Source: Siphlonurus alternatus (Eukaryota > Arthropoda > Insecta > Ephemeroptera > Siphlonuridae). Taken from it: 64,000 nucleotides of DNA. The notes under the pieces were generated by a model that saw only the letters and a program-made list of their open reading frames with translations, was not told where the DNA came from and searched no databases. Where the stretch lies: the NCBI GenBank assembly GCA_949825025.1, contig OX463787.1, positions 20,381,608-20,445,607 of the forward strand, given 5' to 3'. The first letter of the stretch is position 1. Each line of letters begins with the position of its first letter. Made by a program: the position numbers and the translations under genes. Positions 40,316 through 51,595 of the stretch are shown here, piece by piece.

Positions 40316-41828
40316 AAGTCACGTTCAGGATACAGGATTGTGCCAGAAGGTGCTTCGTGGGGAGTATGTTCGACGCCTGAAGAAGATCTGGAGTTCCAGG
40401 TTGTCGGGTCGCAATAAGATCCGAGCGACCAACATGCTAGCCATCCCTGTCATGCTCTACACCTTTGGTGCCATGAAATGGAACGTGGCAGAGCTGAAGG
40501 GCCTCGATACCATCACGAGGAAAGTCATGTCTTCAAACTTGAGCCACCATAAGCGGGCTTCTGTTGAGAGGGTCTACCTTCGACGTGATCAGGGAGGTAG
40601 AGGGTTGCTCGGAGTTGAGAACATCTACAACCGAATGGTTATCAGTATGGCGTGTCGTGTGGTAACAAGCACAGATCCCCATCTTCAACTTGTGTATGGG
40701 CATGAGTTGTGGGGCAGTGGAGCGTTTTTGTTCAGTGCAGCAAAAAGGGCGGCATGGGCATTGGGAGTACAGTTGGATTTGGTGGAGCCGGAGTCGAGGC
40801 CAGGAGTAAACCTTGCAGGTTTGCCTCGGGCTCTCGCCAAGCAGAGGGTGAGGGAGGCGGATGTGCGTCTTCTTTTGCGAGGGCACATGGCAAAGAGCAT
40901 GCATAGCGTGTTCTACAAGAACATCGAGAGCCAGGGCCTTTGCAGGGAGCGTACTTTTGCCTTTCTTCGCTCCTCTGGGCTGACTTCCGTGTCAGAGAGC
41001 AATATCATCAAGATGCAGGATGGTGTGTTCACATCCCTGGTGTACCAGCAGTTGATCTTTGGTCGTCAGCTGGACACCAGATGTCGGGCGTGCTTCCGTT
41101 CTCCCGAGACCACCATGCATCTTCTCTCTGCATGTCCTTTCTATGCCCGTACTCTTTACATCGAGAGGCACAATTCTGCACTGCGGGTGCTTTATTTCCA
41201 TCTGAGGCACCATTTTGGTATTGACGATTCACCTGTCATACCATACGCTCCTGGGGACATTGAGGCAGTGGTGGCAAACGACCAGGTGAAGATCTTCTGG
41301 AACTATTCGTTTCCCACCACTCGCAAGTTCCATGCCAACAAGCCGGACTTCGTGGTACTTGAGAAGCACAAGAAGGCGTTGACCGTGGTGGAGTTTTCTG
41401 CTCCTTCGGACCAGAACCTCACGGAAAAGTATGCCGAAAAACGCGATAAGTACCGCGATCTTGTCATGGACTTGCGGCAGAGCTATGCTGGACATTCGGT
41501 TGTGTTGGTCGTTCTTTTGGTTGGGGTGATGGGTGGAGTTCCCGACTCGTTGGTTTCAGGGCTGCGGCAAATACCAGGTTGCCGTGGATCCGCTGAGCGG
41601 CTGGCGGATGCCATGCAGAAGGCAGTGTTGCTGGGCTCCCTCCGTCTACTTCGGGCCCATGGGGAGGTTGGTGAGGTGCACCGATAAAATAAAAGGCAAC
41701 CCTGGAGTTTACTGCACGAGAGTGCGGAGCGCTGGGGTCGAGGAGGCACTACTAGGTTTGTCTTGTAATGACCTATGAGACGGCTTAGTAGTGTCTAAAA
41801 AAAAAAAAAAAAAATAATAATAATAATA
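40316..41828 (+). mobile_element. Dong-type element, copy 2, 5'-truncated
   Basis: Begins inside the RT thumb (GTCACGTTCAGGATACAGG) and runs uninterrupted through the CCHC finger and endonuclease to the TAA at 41685-41687. The 3' UTR and A(n)(AAT)n tail follow. The open frame from 40338 (449 codons) contains CRACF...HLLSAC and the KPDF..VVEFSAP endonuclease core. It is a C-terminal fragment without RT. Confidence 0.88.
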
Positions 41829-42276
41829 AGGCGTTGACCGTGGTGGATTTTTCTGCTCCTTCGGACCAGAACCTCACGGAAAAGTATGCCGAAAAACGCG
41901 ATAAGTACCGCGATCTTGTCATGGACTTGCGGCAGAGCTATGCTGGACATTCGGTTGTGTTGGTCGTTCTTTTGGTTGGGGTGATGGGTGGAGTTCCCGA
42001 CTCGTTGGTTTCAGGGCTGCGGCAAATACCAGGTTGCCGTGGATCCGCTGAGCGGCTGGCGGATGCCATGCAGAAGGCAGTGTTGCTGGGCTCCCTCCGT
42101 CTACTTCGGGCCCATGGGGAGGTTGGTGAGGTGCACCGATAAAATAAAAGGCAGCCCTGGAGTTTACTGCACGAGAGTGCGGAGCGCTGGGGTCGAGGAG
42201 GCACTGCTAGGTTTGTCTTGTAATGACCTATGAGACGGCTTAGTAGTGTCTAAAAAAAAAAAAAAAAAAAAAAAAA
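41829..42276 (+). mobile_element. Dong-type element, copy 2b, 3' 420 bp only
   Basis: Starts AAGGCGTTGACCGTGGTGG right after the (AAT)n tail of copy 2 and repeats the last ~420 bp of the element. It ends in its own long poly(A). It encodes only the C-terminal 102 codons of the endonuclease region. Confidence 0.88.
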
Positions 42277-42345
42277 TAATGATAATAAATATATATTACA
42301 TATATATATATATTTATTATTATATATAAATATATAATAATAAAT

Positions 42346-45300
42346 AGCACCCAGCTGTTCTTGACTCATGCTAAACACTGTGTGGGAAAAGTACAGTACG
42401 CGACGCGTGGGACCGCGCCCTTGGGGCTCCACCTGGGGGTTGTTTAATTACAGCCCTCAGTCCATAGCCACTAACTGGTTATGGAGCCTGAGCTCTCCCT
42501 GCTGCCGCGGAGCTCAGAGTACCTAGGCAGCAAAATCTCGGCAATGCTGGGGACTCTGTGGTATGGGCTAACCCCCCTTCCACATGAGTATAAATTAAAT
42601 GGTTCCTAGGCATAACATGCGAAGGCGCCCCGACCATGCCGGCATCTCGGATGTGTCGGCTGCACCAAGTGGTGGGGGACAAAGGGACCAGCCTCTACAT
42701 GGGCGATTGAGGTGGACGGAGGAGCTTTGTGACGAACTACTTGTCTGTTACGAAGCTAGTGAGCCTCAGCGCAGGGGATATATGGCCCGTCTTCTGATGA
42801 TTTGGCAGGAGCGCCATCCGGAGATGGGGGTCACGAAACAGCAGTTGAGTGACCAAGCCAGAGCTGTGCTGGGGCGTCGGGGAATTTTACCCAGGTCGCA
42901 GACGCCTTCTTCTGCTTCTAGCTCGCAAGCCTCTGTCTCAGACTCGGTGGAATTTCGTTCGTCGTCTTCCTCCGAAGATGAGGCACAGCCTGAACCTGTT
43001 GTTTTGCAGGGGAGGGACTTTGAGGCAGAGCTAAGGGAGGAGATTGAAAAGACCAGTCTGCGTTTCGAAAAGCGACCATTCCTTCGGAGACCGAGAAGGA
43101 AAATCCGAGCACAAGACTTGGTAGCGATGAATGAGGCACTTTTCTCATGCCTTACCCAGAAGTCAACGTTGATGGAAGTCAACGTGGCTGTCTTTGCCGC
43201 TGCGAAGCTCATGCTTCCCAAGATGCAGGATGGCCCGAGTGCCCAGGAAAAGATCCGTGGGCAGATGGCGGATCTGGAGGAGAGGATTCTGGAGGCCAGA
43301 CGGGGTGCGTCACGAATCCAGAGTGTTGTGGAGTTTGTCTGTTCAGGGAGACCAGCTTCCCGGAAGATGAAGCTACTTTTAGCTTCAACACGGACGCTTT
43401 ACAAGACTCTACGCTTTTCTGTTTTGGTTGTTGCCAAACAGAAGTTGCTGGATCGAATCCGCACCCTGAAGGCTATAAAAGCAAAGAAGCTGAGTCGTTT
43501 GCAGTGCTTGGAGGATAATAACGTCTTTCTTCACAATGCGCGCCGCTTTTTGGAGCGGGAGAGACAAGCGCCTCCACAAAACCCTCCTACGGCGGATGCT
43601 ATCCGTGCGTTCTGGGCGGGAATTTATGGGGAAAGTGTCGAGTTCAACGTCGAGTCTCAGGCTCTCTCGGAGTTTGAGAAGCTTTGTCGGAGAGTGCAGG
43701 ATAGGCAGGTAGTGTGCCCGGATGTCACAGTAGAACTTGTTGCCCGATCTTTCAGAGGAAAGCGCAATTGGGCAGCGCCAGGCGTTGATAAGATCCAAAC
43801 GTTCTGGTGGAAAAAGTTTACGGCTGTGCATCCTCACTTGGCAAGGCATTACACTGCCATGTTAAGGGGCACGATGGAGATCCCTGCTTGGTTGGTGGAG
43901 GGACGCACGATCCTGATCCCCAAAGGGGGGGACTTGTCACTTCCATCCAGCTATAGACCCATCACCACGCTCAACACCGAGTATAAAGGTTTTACTGGTT
44001 GTTTGAATGAGCTACTGGAGGACTCTATTCAGCCAGTTTGGGTAGAGTTGCACGAGCAGAAGGGGGCACGGAGGGGCCACGAGGGCTGTAAGGAGAACCT
44101 TCTCCTGGACCGCTGCGTCTGTCAAGATGCCATACAGCATAAGCGGAACCTCTCTGTGGCCTGGGTGGACTTCAGGAAAGCTTTCGACATGACATCGCAT
44201 GGCTTAATCTTGAGGTGTCTCGAGATCTTGAATGTTCATCCCAATCTGGTGAGATGCATTGGGGACCTCATGCCGCTGTGGAGGACTCGCTTCCAGTGTA
44301 AGGCTGGTGGTAGAGTGTCGTACACAGAGTTCGTGGCATATCAGCGGGGAGTGTTCCAGGGGGACTCCCTTAGCCCCAAACTTTACTGCATCTCCCAGTT
44401 GCCCCTTTCTGCTTTACTTCGGGAACAAGATGGGTACATGGCTGGCCCACCTTCGTGTCGGAGCCATAAGGTCACCCATGCATTCTTCATGGATGACCTG
44501 AAAATCTATGGTTCTAGCAAACGCAAGCTCAGGGAGTCGCTTGATCTTGTTAGTAGCTTTGCAGCAGACACGGGGATGGAGTTGGGCTTGGACAAGTGTG
44601 CGGTCCTGCACATTCGACTTGGCAAGGTGTGTGGCCAACGAGAAGACATGGAGCTGGTAGACGGGAGCATCATTAGATATCTCGATGCCGAAGCACGGTA
44701 CAAGTACCTGGGCGTGAGTGAAAGTCACGTTCAGGATACAGGATTGTGCCAGAAGGTGCTTCGTGGGGAGTATGTTCGACGCCTGAAGAAGATCTGGAGT
44801 TCCAGGTTGTCGGGTCGCAATAAGATCCAAGCGACCAACATGCTAGCCATCCCTGTCATGCTCTACACCTTTGGTGCCATGAAATGGAACGTGGCAGAGC
44901 TGAAGGGCCTCGATACCATCACGAGGAAAGTCATGTCTTCAAACTTGAGCCACCATAAGCGGGCTTCTGTTGAGAGGGTCTACCTTCCACGTGATCAGGG
45001 AGGTAGAGGGTTGCTCGGAGTTGAGAACATCTACAACCGAATGGTTATCAGTATGGCGTGTCGTGTGGTAACGAGCACAGATCTCCATCTTCAACTTGTG
45101 TATGGGCATGAGTTGTGGGGCAGTGGAGCGTTTTTGTTCAGTGCAGCAAAAAGGGCGGCATGGGCATTGGGAGTACAGTTGGATTTGGTGGAGCCGGAGT
45201 CGAGGCCAGGAGTAAACCTTGCAGGTTTGCCTCGGGCTCTCGCCAAGCAGAGGGTGAGGGATGCGGAGGTGCGTCTTCTTTTGCGAGGGCACATGGCAAA

Positions 45301-46199
45301 GAGCATGCATAGCGTGTTCTACAAGAACATCGAGAGCCAGGGCCTTTGCAGGGAGCGTACTTTTGCCTTTCTTCGCTCCTCTGGGCTGACTTCCGTGTCA
45401 GAGAGCAATATCATCAAGATGCAGGATGGTGTGTTCACATCCCTGGTGTACCAGCAGTTGATCTTTGGTCGTCAGCTGGACACCAGATGTCGGGCGTGCT
45501 TCCGTTCTCCCGAGACCACCATGCATCTTCTCTCTGCATGTCCTTTCTATGCCCGTACTCTTTACATCGAGAGGCACAATGCTGCACTGCGGGTGCTTTA
45601 TTTCCATCTGAGGCACCATTTTGGTATTGACGATTCACCTGTCATACCATACGCTCCTGGAGACATTGAGGCAGTGGTGGCAAACGACCAGGTGAAGATC
45701 TTCTGGAACTATTCGTTTCCCACCACTCGCAAGCTCCATGCCAACAAGCCGGACATCGTGGTACTTGAGAAGCACAAGAAGGCGTTGACCGTGGTGGAGT
45801 TTTCTGCTCCTTCGGACCAGAACCTCACGGAAAAGTATGCCGAAAAACGCGATAAGTACCGCGATCTTGTCATGGACTTGCGGCAGAGCTATGCTGGACA
45901 TTCGGTTGTGTTGGTCGTTCTTTTGGTTGGGGTGATGGGTGGAGTTCCCGACTCGTTGGTTTCAGGGCTGCGGCAAATACCAGGTTGCCGTGGATCCGCT
46001 GAGCGGCTGGCGGATGCCATGCAGAAGGCAGTGTTGCTGGGCTCCCTCCGTCTACTTCGGGCCCATGGGGAGGTTGGTGAGGTGCACCGATAAAATAAAA
46101 GGCAGCCCTGGAGTTTACTGCACGAGAGTGCGGAGCGCTGGGTTCGAGGAGGCACTGCTAGGTTTGTCTTGTAATGACCTATGAGACGGCTTAGTAGTG

Positions 46200-46234
<35 letters not shown>

Positions 46235-46250
46235 ATAATAATAATAATAA
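42346..46250 (+). mobile_element. R4/Dong-type retrotransposon, copy 3, full length and intact
   Basis: A 253-nt structured leader, one intact 1164-codon frame, a 3' UTR of ~110 nt ending in an AGAC...GTCT mini-hairpin, and an A(~28)(AAT)n tail. It is preceded by an AT-rich run with AATAATAAAT. Nothing in the sequence suggests inactivation, so it is a candidate source copy for its neighbours. Confidence 0.9.
42599..46093 (+). CDS. Dong-type retrotransposon polyprotein: Myb-like, RT, CCHC finger, restriction-like endonuclease
   Basis: It nicks target DNA and copies its RNA there. The start is well set, because an in-frame TAA immediately precedes this ATG in all full copies. Order: Myb/SANT-like segment (RWTEELCDELL ... 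QQLSDQARAVLG, about residues 38-92), Ser/Glu-rich linker (~103-127), helical region, and RT with RTILIPKGGDLSLPSSYRP, WVDFRKAFD (Asp about 524), VFQGDSLSP and FMDDLKIYG (Asp-Asp 632-633). A Cys/His finger follows (CRACF...HLLSAC, from ~964). The endonuclease has KPDIVV (Asp ~1052), VVEFSAP (Glu ~1067) and KRDKYRDL. R2-type N-terminal C2H2 fingers are not seen. (TAA)n insertion is known for Dong of Bombyx and matches here. The family assignment is from motifs and target, not from a search. Confidence 0.9.
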   Translation: MVPRHNMRRRPDHAGISDVSAAPSGGGQRDQPLHGRLRWTEELCDELLVCYEASEPQRRGYMARLLMIWQERHPEMGVTKQQLSDQARAVLGRRGILPRSQTPSSASSSQASVSDSVEFRSSSSSEDEAQPEPVVLQGRDFEAELREEIEKTSLRFEKRPFLRRPRRKIRAQDLVAMNEALFSCLTQKSTLMEVNVAVFAAAKLMLPKMQDGPSAQEKIRGQMADLEERILEARRGASRIQSVVEFVCSGRPASRKMKLLLASTRTLYKTLRFSVLVVAKQKLLDRIRTLKAIKAKKLSRLQCLEDNNVFLHNARRFLERERQAPPQNPPTADAIRAFWAGIYGESVEFNVESQALSEFEKLCRRVQDRQVVCPDVTVELVARSFRGKRNWAAPGVDKIQTFWWKKFTAVHPHLARHYTAMLRGTMEIPAWLVEGRTILIPKGGDLSLPSSYRPITTLNTEYKGFTGCLNELLEDSIQPVWVELHEQKGARRGHEGCKENLLLDRCVCQDAIQHKRNLSVAWVDFRKAFDMTSHGLILRCLEILNVHPNLVRCIGDLMPLWRTRFQCKAGGRVSYTEFVAYQRGVFQGDSLSPKLYCISQLPLSALLREQDGYMAGPPSCRSHKVTHAFFMDDLKIYGSSKRKLRESLDLVSSFAADTGMELGLDKCAVLHIRLGKVCGQREDMELVDGSIIRYLDAEARYKYLGVSESHVQDTGLCQKVLRGEYVRRLKKIWSSRLSGRNKIQATNMLAIPVMLYTFGAMKWNVAELKGLDTITRKVMSSNLSHHKRASVERVYLPRDQGGRGLLGVENIYNRMVISMACRVVTSTDLHLQLVYGHELWGSGAFLFSAAKRAAWALGVQLDLVEPESRPGVNLAGLPRALAKQRVRDAEVRLLLRGHMAKSMHSVFYKNIESQGLCRERTFAFLRSSGLTSVSESNIIKMQDGVFTSLVYQQLIFGRQLDTRCRACFRSPETTMHLLSACPFYARTLYIERHNAALRVLYFHLRHHFGIDDSPVIPYAPGDIEAVVANDQVKIFWNYSFPTTRKLHANKPDIVVLEKHKKALTVVEFSAPSDQNLTEKYAEKRDKYRDLVMDLRQSYAGHSVVLVVLLVGVMGGVPDSLVSGLRQIPGCRGSAERLADAMQKAVLLGSLRLLRAHGEVGEVHR

Positions 46251-46379
46251 CTCACCACATTCATACCATATAGCAAACACATAACTGGCTTTAACACTTT
46301 TAAGTAGTGAGGCCTCCAAAATTAAACCCCACGTACCGAGGACATTATTAACGGCTTGCCCTGCCGACCAGGCTTTGAA
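46251..46379. other. Unique spacer between copies 3 and 4
   Basis: About 129 bp (CTCACCACATTCATACC ... GACCAGGCTTTGAAA) found nowhere else in the window. Copy 4 therefore does not begin directly in a TAA tract. It could be original flanking DNA, a 5' extension or a filler. Confidence 0.5.
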
Positions 46380-49300
46380 AGGGCACCCGGCTACTCTTGA
46401 CTCATGCTAAACACTGTGTGGGAAAAGTTCAGTACGCGACGCGTGGGACCGCGCCCTTGGGGCTCCACCTGGGGGTTGTTTAATTACAGCCTTCAGTCCA
46501 TAGCCACTAACTGGTTATGGAGCCTGAGCTCTCCCTGCTGCCGCGGAGCTCAGAGTACCTAGGCAGCAAAATCTCGGCAATGCTGGGGACTCTGTGGTAT
46601 GGGCTAACCCCCCTTCCACATGAGTATAAATTAAATGGTTCCTAGGCATAACATGCGAAGGCCCCCCGACCATGCCGGCATCTCGGATGTGTCGGCTGCA
46701 CCAAGTGGTGGGGGACAAAGGGACCAGCCTCTACATGGGCGATTGAGGTGGACGGAGGAGCTTTGTGATGAACTGCTTGTCTGTTACGAAGCTAGTGAGC
46801 CTCAGCGCAGGGGATATATGGCCCGTCTTCTAATGATTTGGCAGGAGCGCCATCCGGAGATGGGGGTCACGAAACAGCAGTTGAGTGACCAAGCCAGAGC
46901 TGTGCTGGGGCGTCGGGGAATTTTACCCAGGTCGCAGACGCCTTCTTCTGCTTCTAGCTCGCAAGCCTCTGTCTCAGATTCAGTGGAATTTCGTTCGTCG
47001 TCTTCCTCCGAAGATGAGGCACAGCCTGAACCTGTTGTTTTGCAGGGAAGGGACTTTGAGGCAGAGCTGAGGTAGGAGATTGAAAAGACCAGTCTGCGTT
47101 TCGAAAAGCGACCATTCCTTCGGAGACCGAGAAGGAAAATCCGAGCACAAGACTTGGTAGCGATGAATGAGGCACTTTTCTCATGCCTCACCCAGGAGTC
47201 AACGTTGATGGAAGTCAACGTGGCTGTCTTTGCTGCCGCGAAGCTCATGCTTCCCAAGATGCAGGATGGCCCGAGTGCCCAGGAAAAGATCCGTGGGCAG
47301 ATAGCAGATCTGGAGGAGAGGATTCTGGAGGCCAGACGGGGTGCGTCACGAATCCAGAGTGTTGTGGAGTTTGTCCGTTCAGGGAGACCAGCTTCCCGGA
47401 AGATGAAGCTACTTTTAGCTTCAACACGGACGCTTTACAAGACTCTACGCTTTTCTGTTTTGGTTGTTGCCAAACAGAAGTTGCTGGATCGAATCCGCAC
47501 CCTGAAGGCTGCAAAAGCAAAGAAGCTGAGTCGTTTGCAGTGCTTGGAGGATTATAACGTCTTCCTTTACAATACGCGCCGCTTTTTGGAGCGGGAGAGA
47601 CCAGCGCCTCCACAAAACCCTCCTACGGCGGATGCTATCCGTGCGTTTTGGGCAGGAATTTATGGGGAAAGTGTCGAGTTCAACGTCGAGTCTCAGGCTC
47701 TCTCGGAGTTTGAGAAGCTTTGTCGGAGAGTGCAGGATTGGCAGGTAGTGTGCCCGGATGTCACAGTGGAACTTGTTGCCCGATCTTTCAGAGGAAAGCG
47801 CAATTGGGCAGCGCCAGGCGTTGATAAGATCCAAACGTTCTGGTGGAAAAAGTTTACGGCTGTGCATCCTCACATGGCAAGGCATTACACCGCCATGTTA
47901 AGGGGCACGATGGAGATTCCTGCTTGGTTGGTGGAGGGACGCACGATCCTGATCCCCAAGGGGGGGGACTTGTCACTTCCATCCAGCTATAGACCCATCA
48001 CCACGCTCAACACCGAGTATAAAGGTTTTACTGGTTGTTTGAATGAGCTACTGGAGGACTCTATTCAGCCAGTTTGGGTAGAGTTGCACGAGCAGAAGGG
48101 GGCAAGAAGGGGCCACGAGGGGTGTAAGGAGAACCTTCTCCTGGACTGCTGCGTCTGTCAAGATGCCATACAGCATAAGCGGAACCTCTCTGTGGCCTGG
48201 GTGGACTTCAGGAAAGCTTTCGACATGACATCGCATGGCTTAATCTTGAGGTGTCTCGAGATCTTGAATGTTTATCCCAATCTGGTGAGATGCATTGGGG
48301 ACCTCATGCCGCTGTGGAGGACTCGCTTCCACTGTAAGGCTGGTGGTAGAGTGTCGTACACAGAGTTCGTGGCATATCAGCGGGGAGTGTTCCAGGGTGA
48401 CTCCATTAGCCCCAAACTTTACTGCATCTCCCAGTTGCCCCTTTCTGCTTTACTTCGGGAACAAGATGGGTACATGGCTGGCCCACCTTCGTGTCGGAGC
48501 CATAAGGTCACCCATGCATTCTTCATGGATGACATGAAAATCTATGGTTCTAGCAAACGCAAGCTCAGGGAGTCGCTTGGTCTTGTTAGTAGCTTTGCAG
48601 CAGACACGGGGATGGAGTTGGGCTTGGACAAGTGTGCGGTCCTGCACATTCGACTTGGCAAGGTGTGTGGCCAACGAGAAGACATGGAGCTGGTAGACGG
48701 GAGCATCATTAGACATCTCGATGCCGAAGCACGGTACAAGTACCTGGGCGTGAGTGAAAGTCACGTTCAGGATACAGGATTGTGCCAGAAGGTGCTTCGT
48801 GGGGAGTATGTTTGACGCCTGAAGAAGATCTGGAGTTCCAGGTTGTCGGGTCGCCATAAGATCCAAGCGACCAACATGCTAGCAATTCCTGTCATGCTCT
48901 ACACCTTTGGTGCCATGAAATGGAACGTGGCAGAGCTGAAGGGCCTTGATACCATCACGAGGAAAGTCATGTCTTCAAACTTGAGCCACCATAAGCGGGC
49001 TTCTGTTGAGAGGGTCTACCTTCCTTGTGATCAGGGAAGTAGAGGGTTGCTTGGAGTTGAGAACATCTACAACCGAATGGTTATCAGTATGGAGTGTCGT
49101 GTGGTAACGAGCACAGATCCCCATCTTCAACTTGTGTATGGGCATGAGTTGTGGGGCAGTGGAGCGTTTTTGTTCAGTGCAGCAAAAAGGGCGGCATGGG
49201 CATTGGGAGTACAGTTGGATTTGGTGGAGCCGGAGTCGAGGCCAGGAGTAAACCTTGCAGGTTTGCCTCGGGCTCTCGCCAAGCAGAGGGTGAGGGAGGC

Positions 49301-50281
49301 GGAGGTGCGTCTTCTTTTGCGAGGGCACATGGCAAAGAGCATGCATAGCGTGTTCTACAAGAACATCGAGAGCCAGGGCCTTTGCAGGGAGCGTACTTTT
49401 GCCTTCCTTCGCTCCTATGGGCTGACTTCCGTGTCAGAGAGCAATATTATCAAGATGCAGGATGGTGTGTTCGCATTTCTGGTGTACCAGCAGTTGATCT
49501 TTGGTCGTCAGCTGGACACCAGATGTCGGGCGTGCTTCCGTTCTCCCGAGACCACCATGCATCTTCTCTCTGCATGTCCTTTCTATGCCCGTACTCTTTA
49601 CATCGAGAGGCACAATGCTGCACTGCGGGTGCTTTATTTCCATCTGAGGCACCATTTTGGTATTGACGATTCACCTATCATACCATACGCTCCTGGGGAC
49701 GTTGAGGCAGTGGTGGCAAACGACCAGGTGAAGATCTTCTGGAACTATTCGTTTCCCATTACTCGCAAGCTTCATGCCAACAAGCCGGACATCGTGGTAC
49801 TTGAGAAGCACAAGAAGGCGTTGACCGTGGTGGAGTTTTCTGCTCCTTCGGACCAGAACCTCACGGAAAAGTATGCCGAAAAACGCGATAAGTACCGCGA
49901 TCTTGTCATAGACTTGCGGCAGAGCTATGCTGGACATTCGGTTGTGTTGGTCGTTCTTTTGGTTGGGGTGATAGGTGGAGTTCCCGACTCGTTGGTTTCA
50001 GGGCTGCGGCAAATACCAGGTTGCCGTGGATCCGCTGAGCGGCTGGCGGATGCCATGCAGAAGGCAGTGTTGCTTGGCTCCCTCCGTCTACTTCGGGCCC
50101 ATGGGGAGGTTGGTGAGGTGCACCGATAAAAAGAAAAAATGAAAAGGCAGCCCCGGAGTTTACTGCACGAGAGTGCGGAGCGCTAGGGTCGAGGAGGCAC
50201 TGCTAGGTTTGTCTTGTAATAACCTATGAGACGGCTTAGTAGTGTCAAAAAAAAAAAAATAAAAAAAAAAAATAGTAATCG
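46380..50281 (+). mobile_element. Dong-type element, copy 4, full length with two stops
   Basis: Leader, coding region and 3' UTR align with copy 3 throughout. The tail is A(n)TA(n), ending at the junction with a second family at 50282. Confidence 0.88.
46635..50129 (+). pseudogene. Dong-type retrotransposon ORF, copy 4, two nonsense codons
   Basis: Same plan as 42599-46093. TAG replaces GAG at 47073-47075, early after the Ser-rich linker, and TGA replaces CGA at 48813-48815, after the RT. The RT segment between them is otherwise intact (FMDDMKIYG with a Leu-to-Met change). The CCHC finger and endonuclease lie beyond the second stop. Confidence 0.88.
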
Positions 50282-51595
50282 GGAGAAAAAAGTGCTGTCT
50301 CGAGTCGACAAGTTTTGCAAGTATTTTGTCAGTGCGAGGAACAAGATTACTGCGATTAATACGTGGGCTATCCCTGTGGCTGGATATACGTTTGGTGTCG
50401 TCAGGTGGTCGGAGACGTCATTGCAAGCTTTTGATAGAAAAGTGAGAACCACCCTCACGATGCACAGGATACATCACCCGAGGAGCTCAGTCGAGAGACT
50501 GTACCTTTTACGTCATGTAGGTGAAAGAGGTTTGCTGAGCATAGAGATGATGTGTCGTCAGCAGGAGTTGAAACTTCGGCAGTTCTTTGTGTCACGTGGT
50601 GATGGGTTGCATGCAGCTATTTGCAACCAGCACTCCGCTTCATTTGAGTGAGCAAGAGTTTCAGCCTGCCATTAGAACCCAGGCTGACAGAGTTTTGGAG
50701 TGGTCAACAAAAGCATTGCATGGTCGGTTTGCTGCAGCGTTGTCTTCGGATCAGGTGGACACCAAATGTTCCACTGAGTGACTGCGGACAAGTGGGTTGT
50801 TTGCGGAGACAGAGGGCTTTGTCTGTGCCATACAGGATCAGGTCATCAGGACTAGGGCGTATGAGCGACACATCCTCAAAGTCAACATCAGTGACCGGTG
50901 TCGTCTTTGCAAGCAGGCTAATGAGTCCATTCAGCATGTCACTGGGGGCTGTCCAGTGCTTGCTCCAAAAGAGTACTTAGAGTGCCACAATTCTGTTGCC
51001 AAAGTTGTACATCAAGCTTTGGCCAAGAAAGTTGGTCTCATTGAGACTGATGTTCCGTACTATAAGTGCAAGCCGGAACAAGTTCTCCATAATCAGGATG
51101 CAAAAATCCTGTGGGATTCTGCCATCACCACAGATAGATCTGTTGAAACAATCAGACCTGATCTTGTTCTCTTCGACAAGAAAGCTCGGACAGTGGTTAT
51201 TGTCGACATTGCTGTCCCGCTGGACGAGAATCTTGTGACCACAGTTGCGGAAAATAAGCGCAAGTACCAGCCACTTGCTGTCGAGCTCAAAGACATGTAC
51301 CAGCTCCGTAGTGTTGATGTGGTTCCAGTTGTGATTTCTAGTAACGGTCTTTTGACCAAAGACTTGTCATTTGCCAGAGAGAAGTTGGCTCTCAAAGAAT
51401 ACCACATGCGTGTCATGCAGAAGGCTGCTATTCTTGGCACGGCTAACATTGTGCGCAAGTTTTTGAGCTTGTAGCACCCCCGCATGTGTACCCGCAATCC
51501 CCTCTCAATGTTTGGTACGGGCGCTTGCACCTTGGCTTGATTGAGCTTATGAAGAAGAAAGCAAGATAAAGACAATAACAATAATAATAATAATA
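50282..51595 (+). pseudogene. Second R4/Dong-type family, 5'-truncated and broken
   Basis: This starts in the RT thumb (VDKFCKYFVSARNKITA, INTWAIPVAGYTFG) and breaks at a stop near 50650. A separate frame (50797-51474) has CRLCKQANESIQHVTGGC, IRPDLVLFDKK and VIVDIAVPLDENL. Here the endonuclease has the usual Asp (VDIAVP), where copies 1-4 have Glu (VEFSAP). Protein identity to the first family is clearly low. The tail is ACAATAACAATAATAATAATAA, the same TAA type. It sits directly after the tail of copy 4. Confidence 0.82.
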
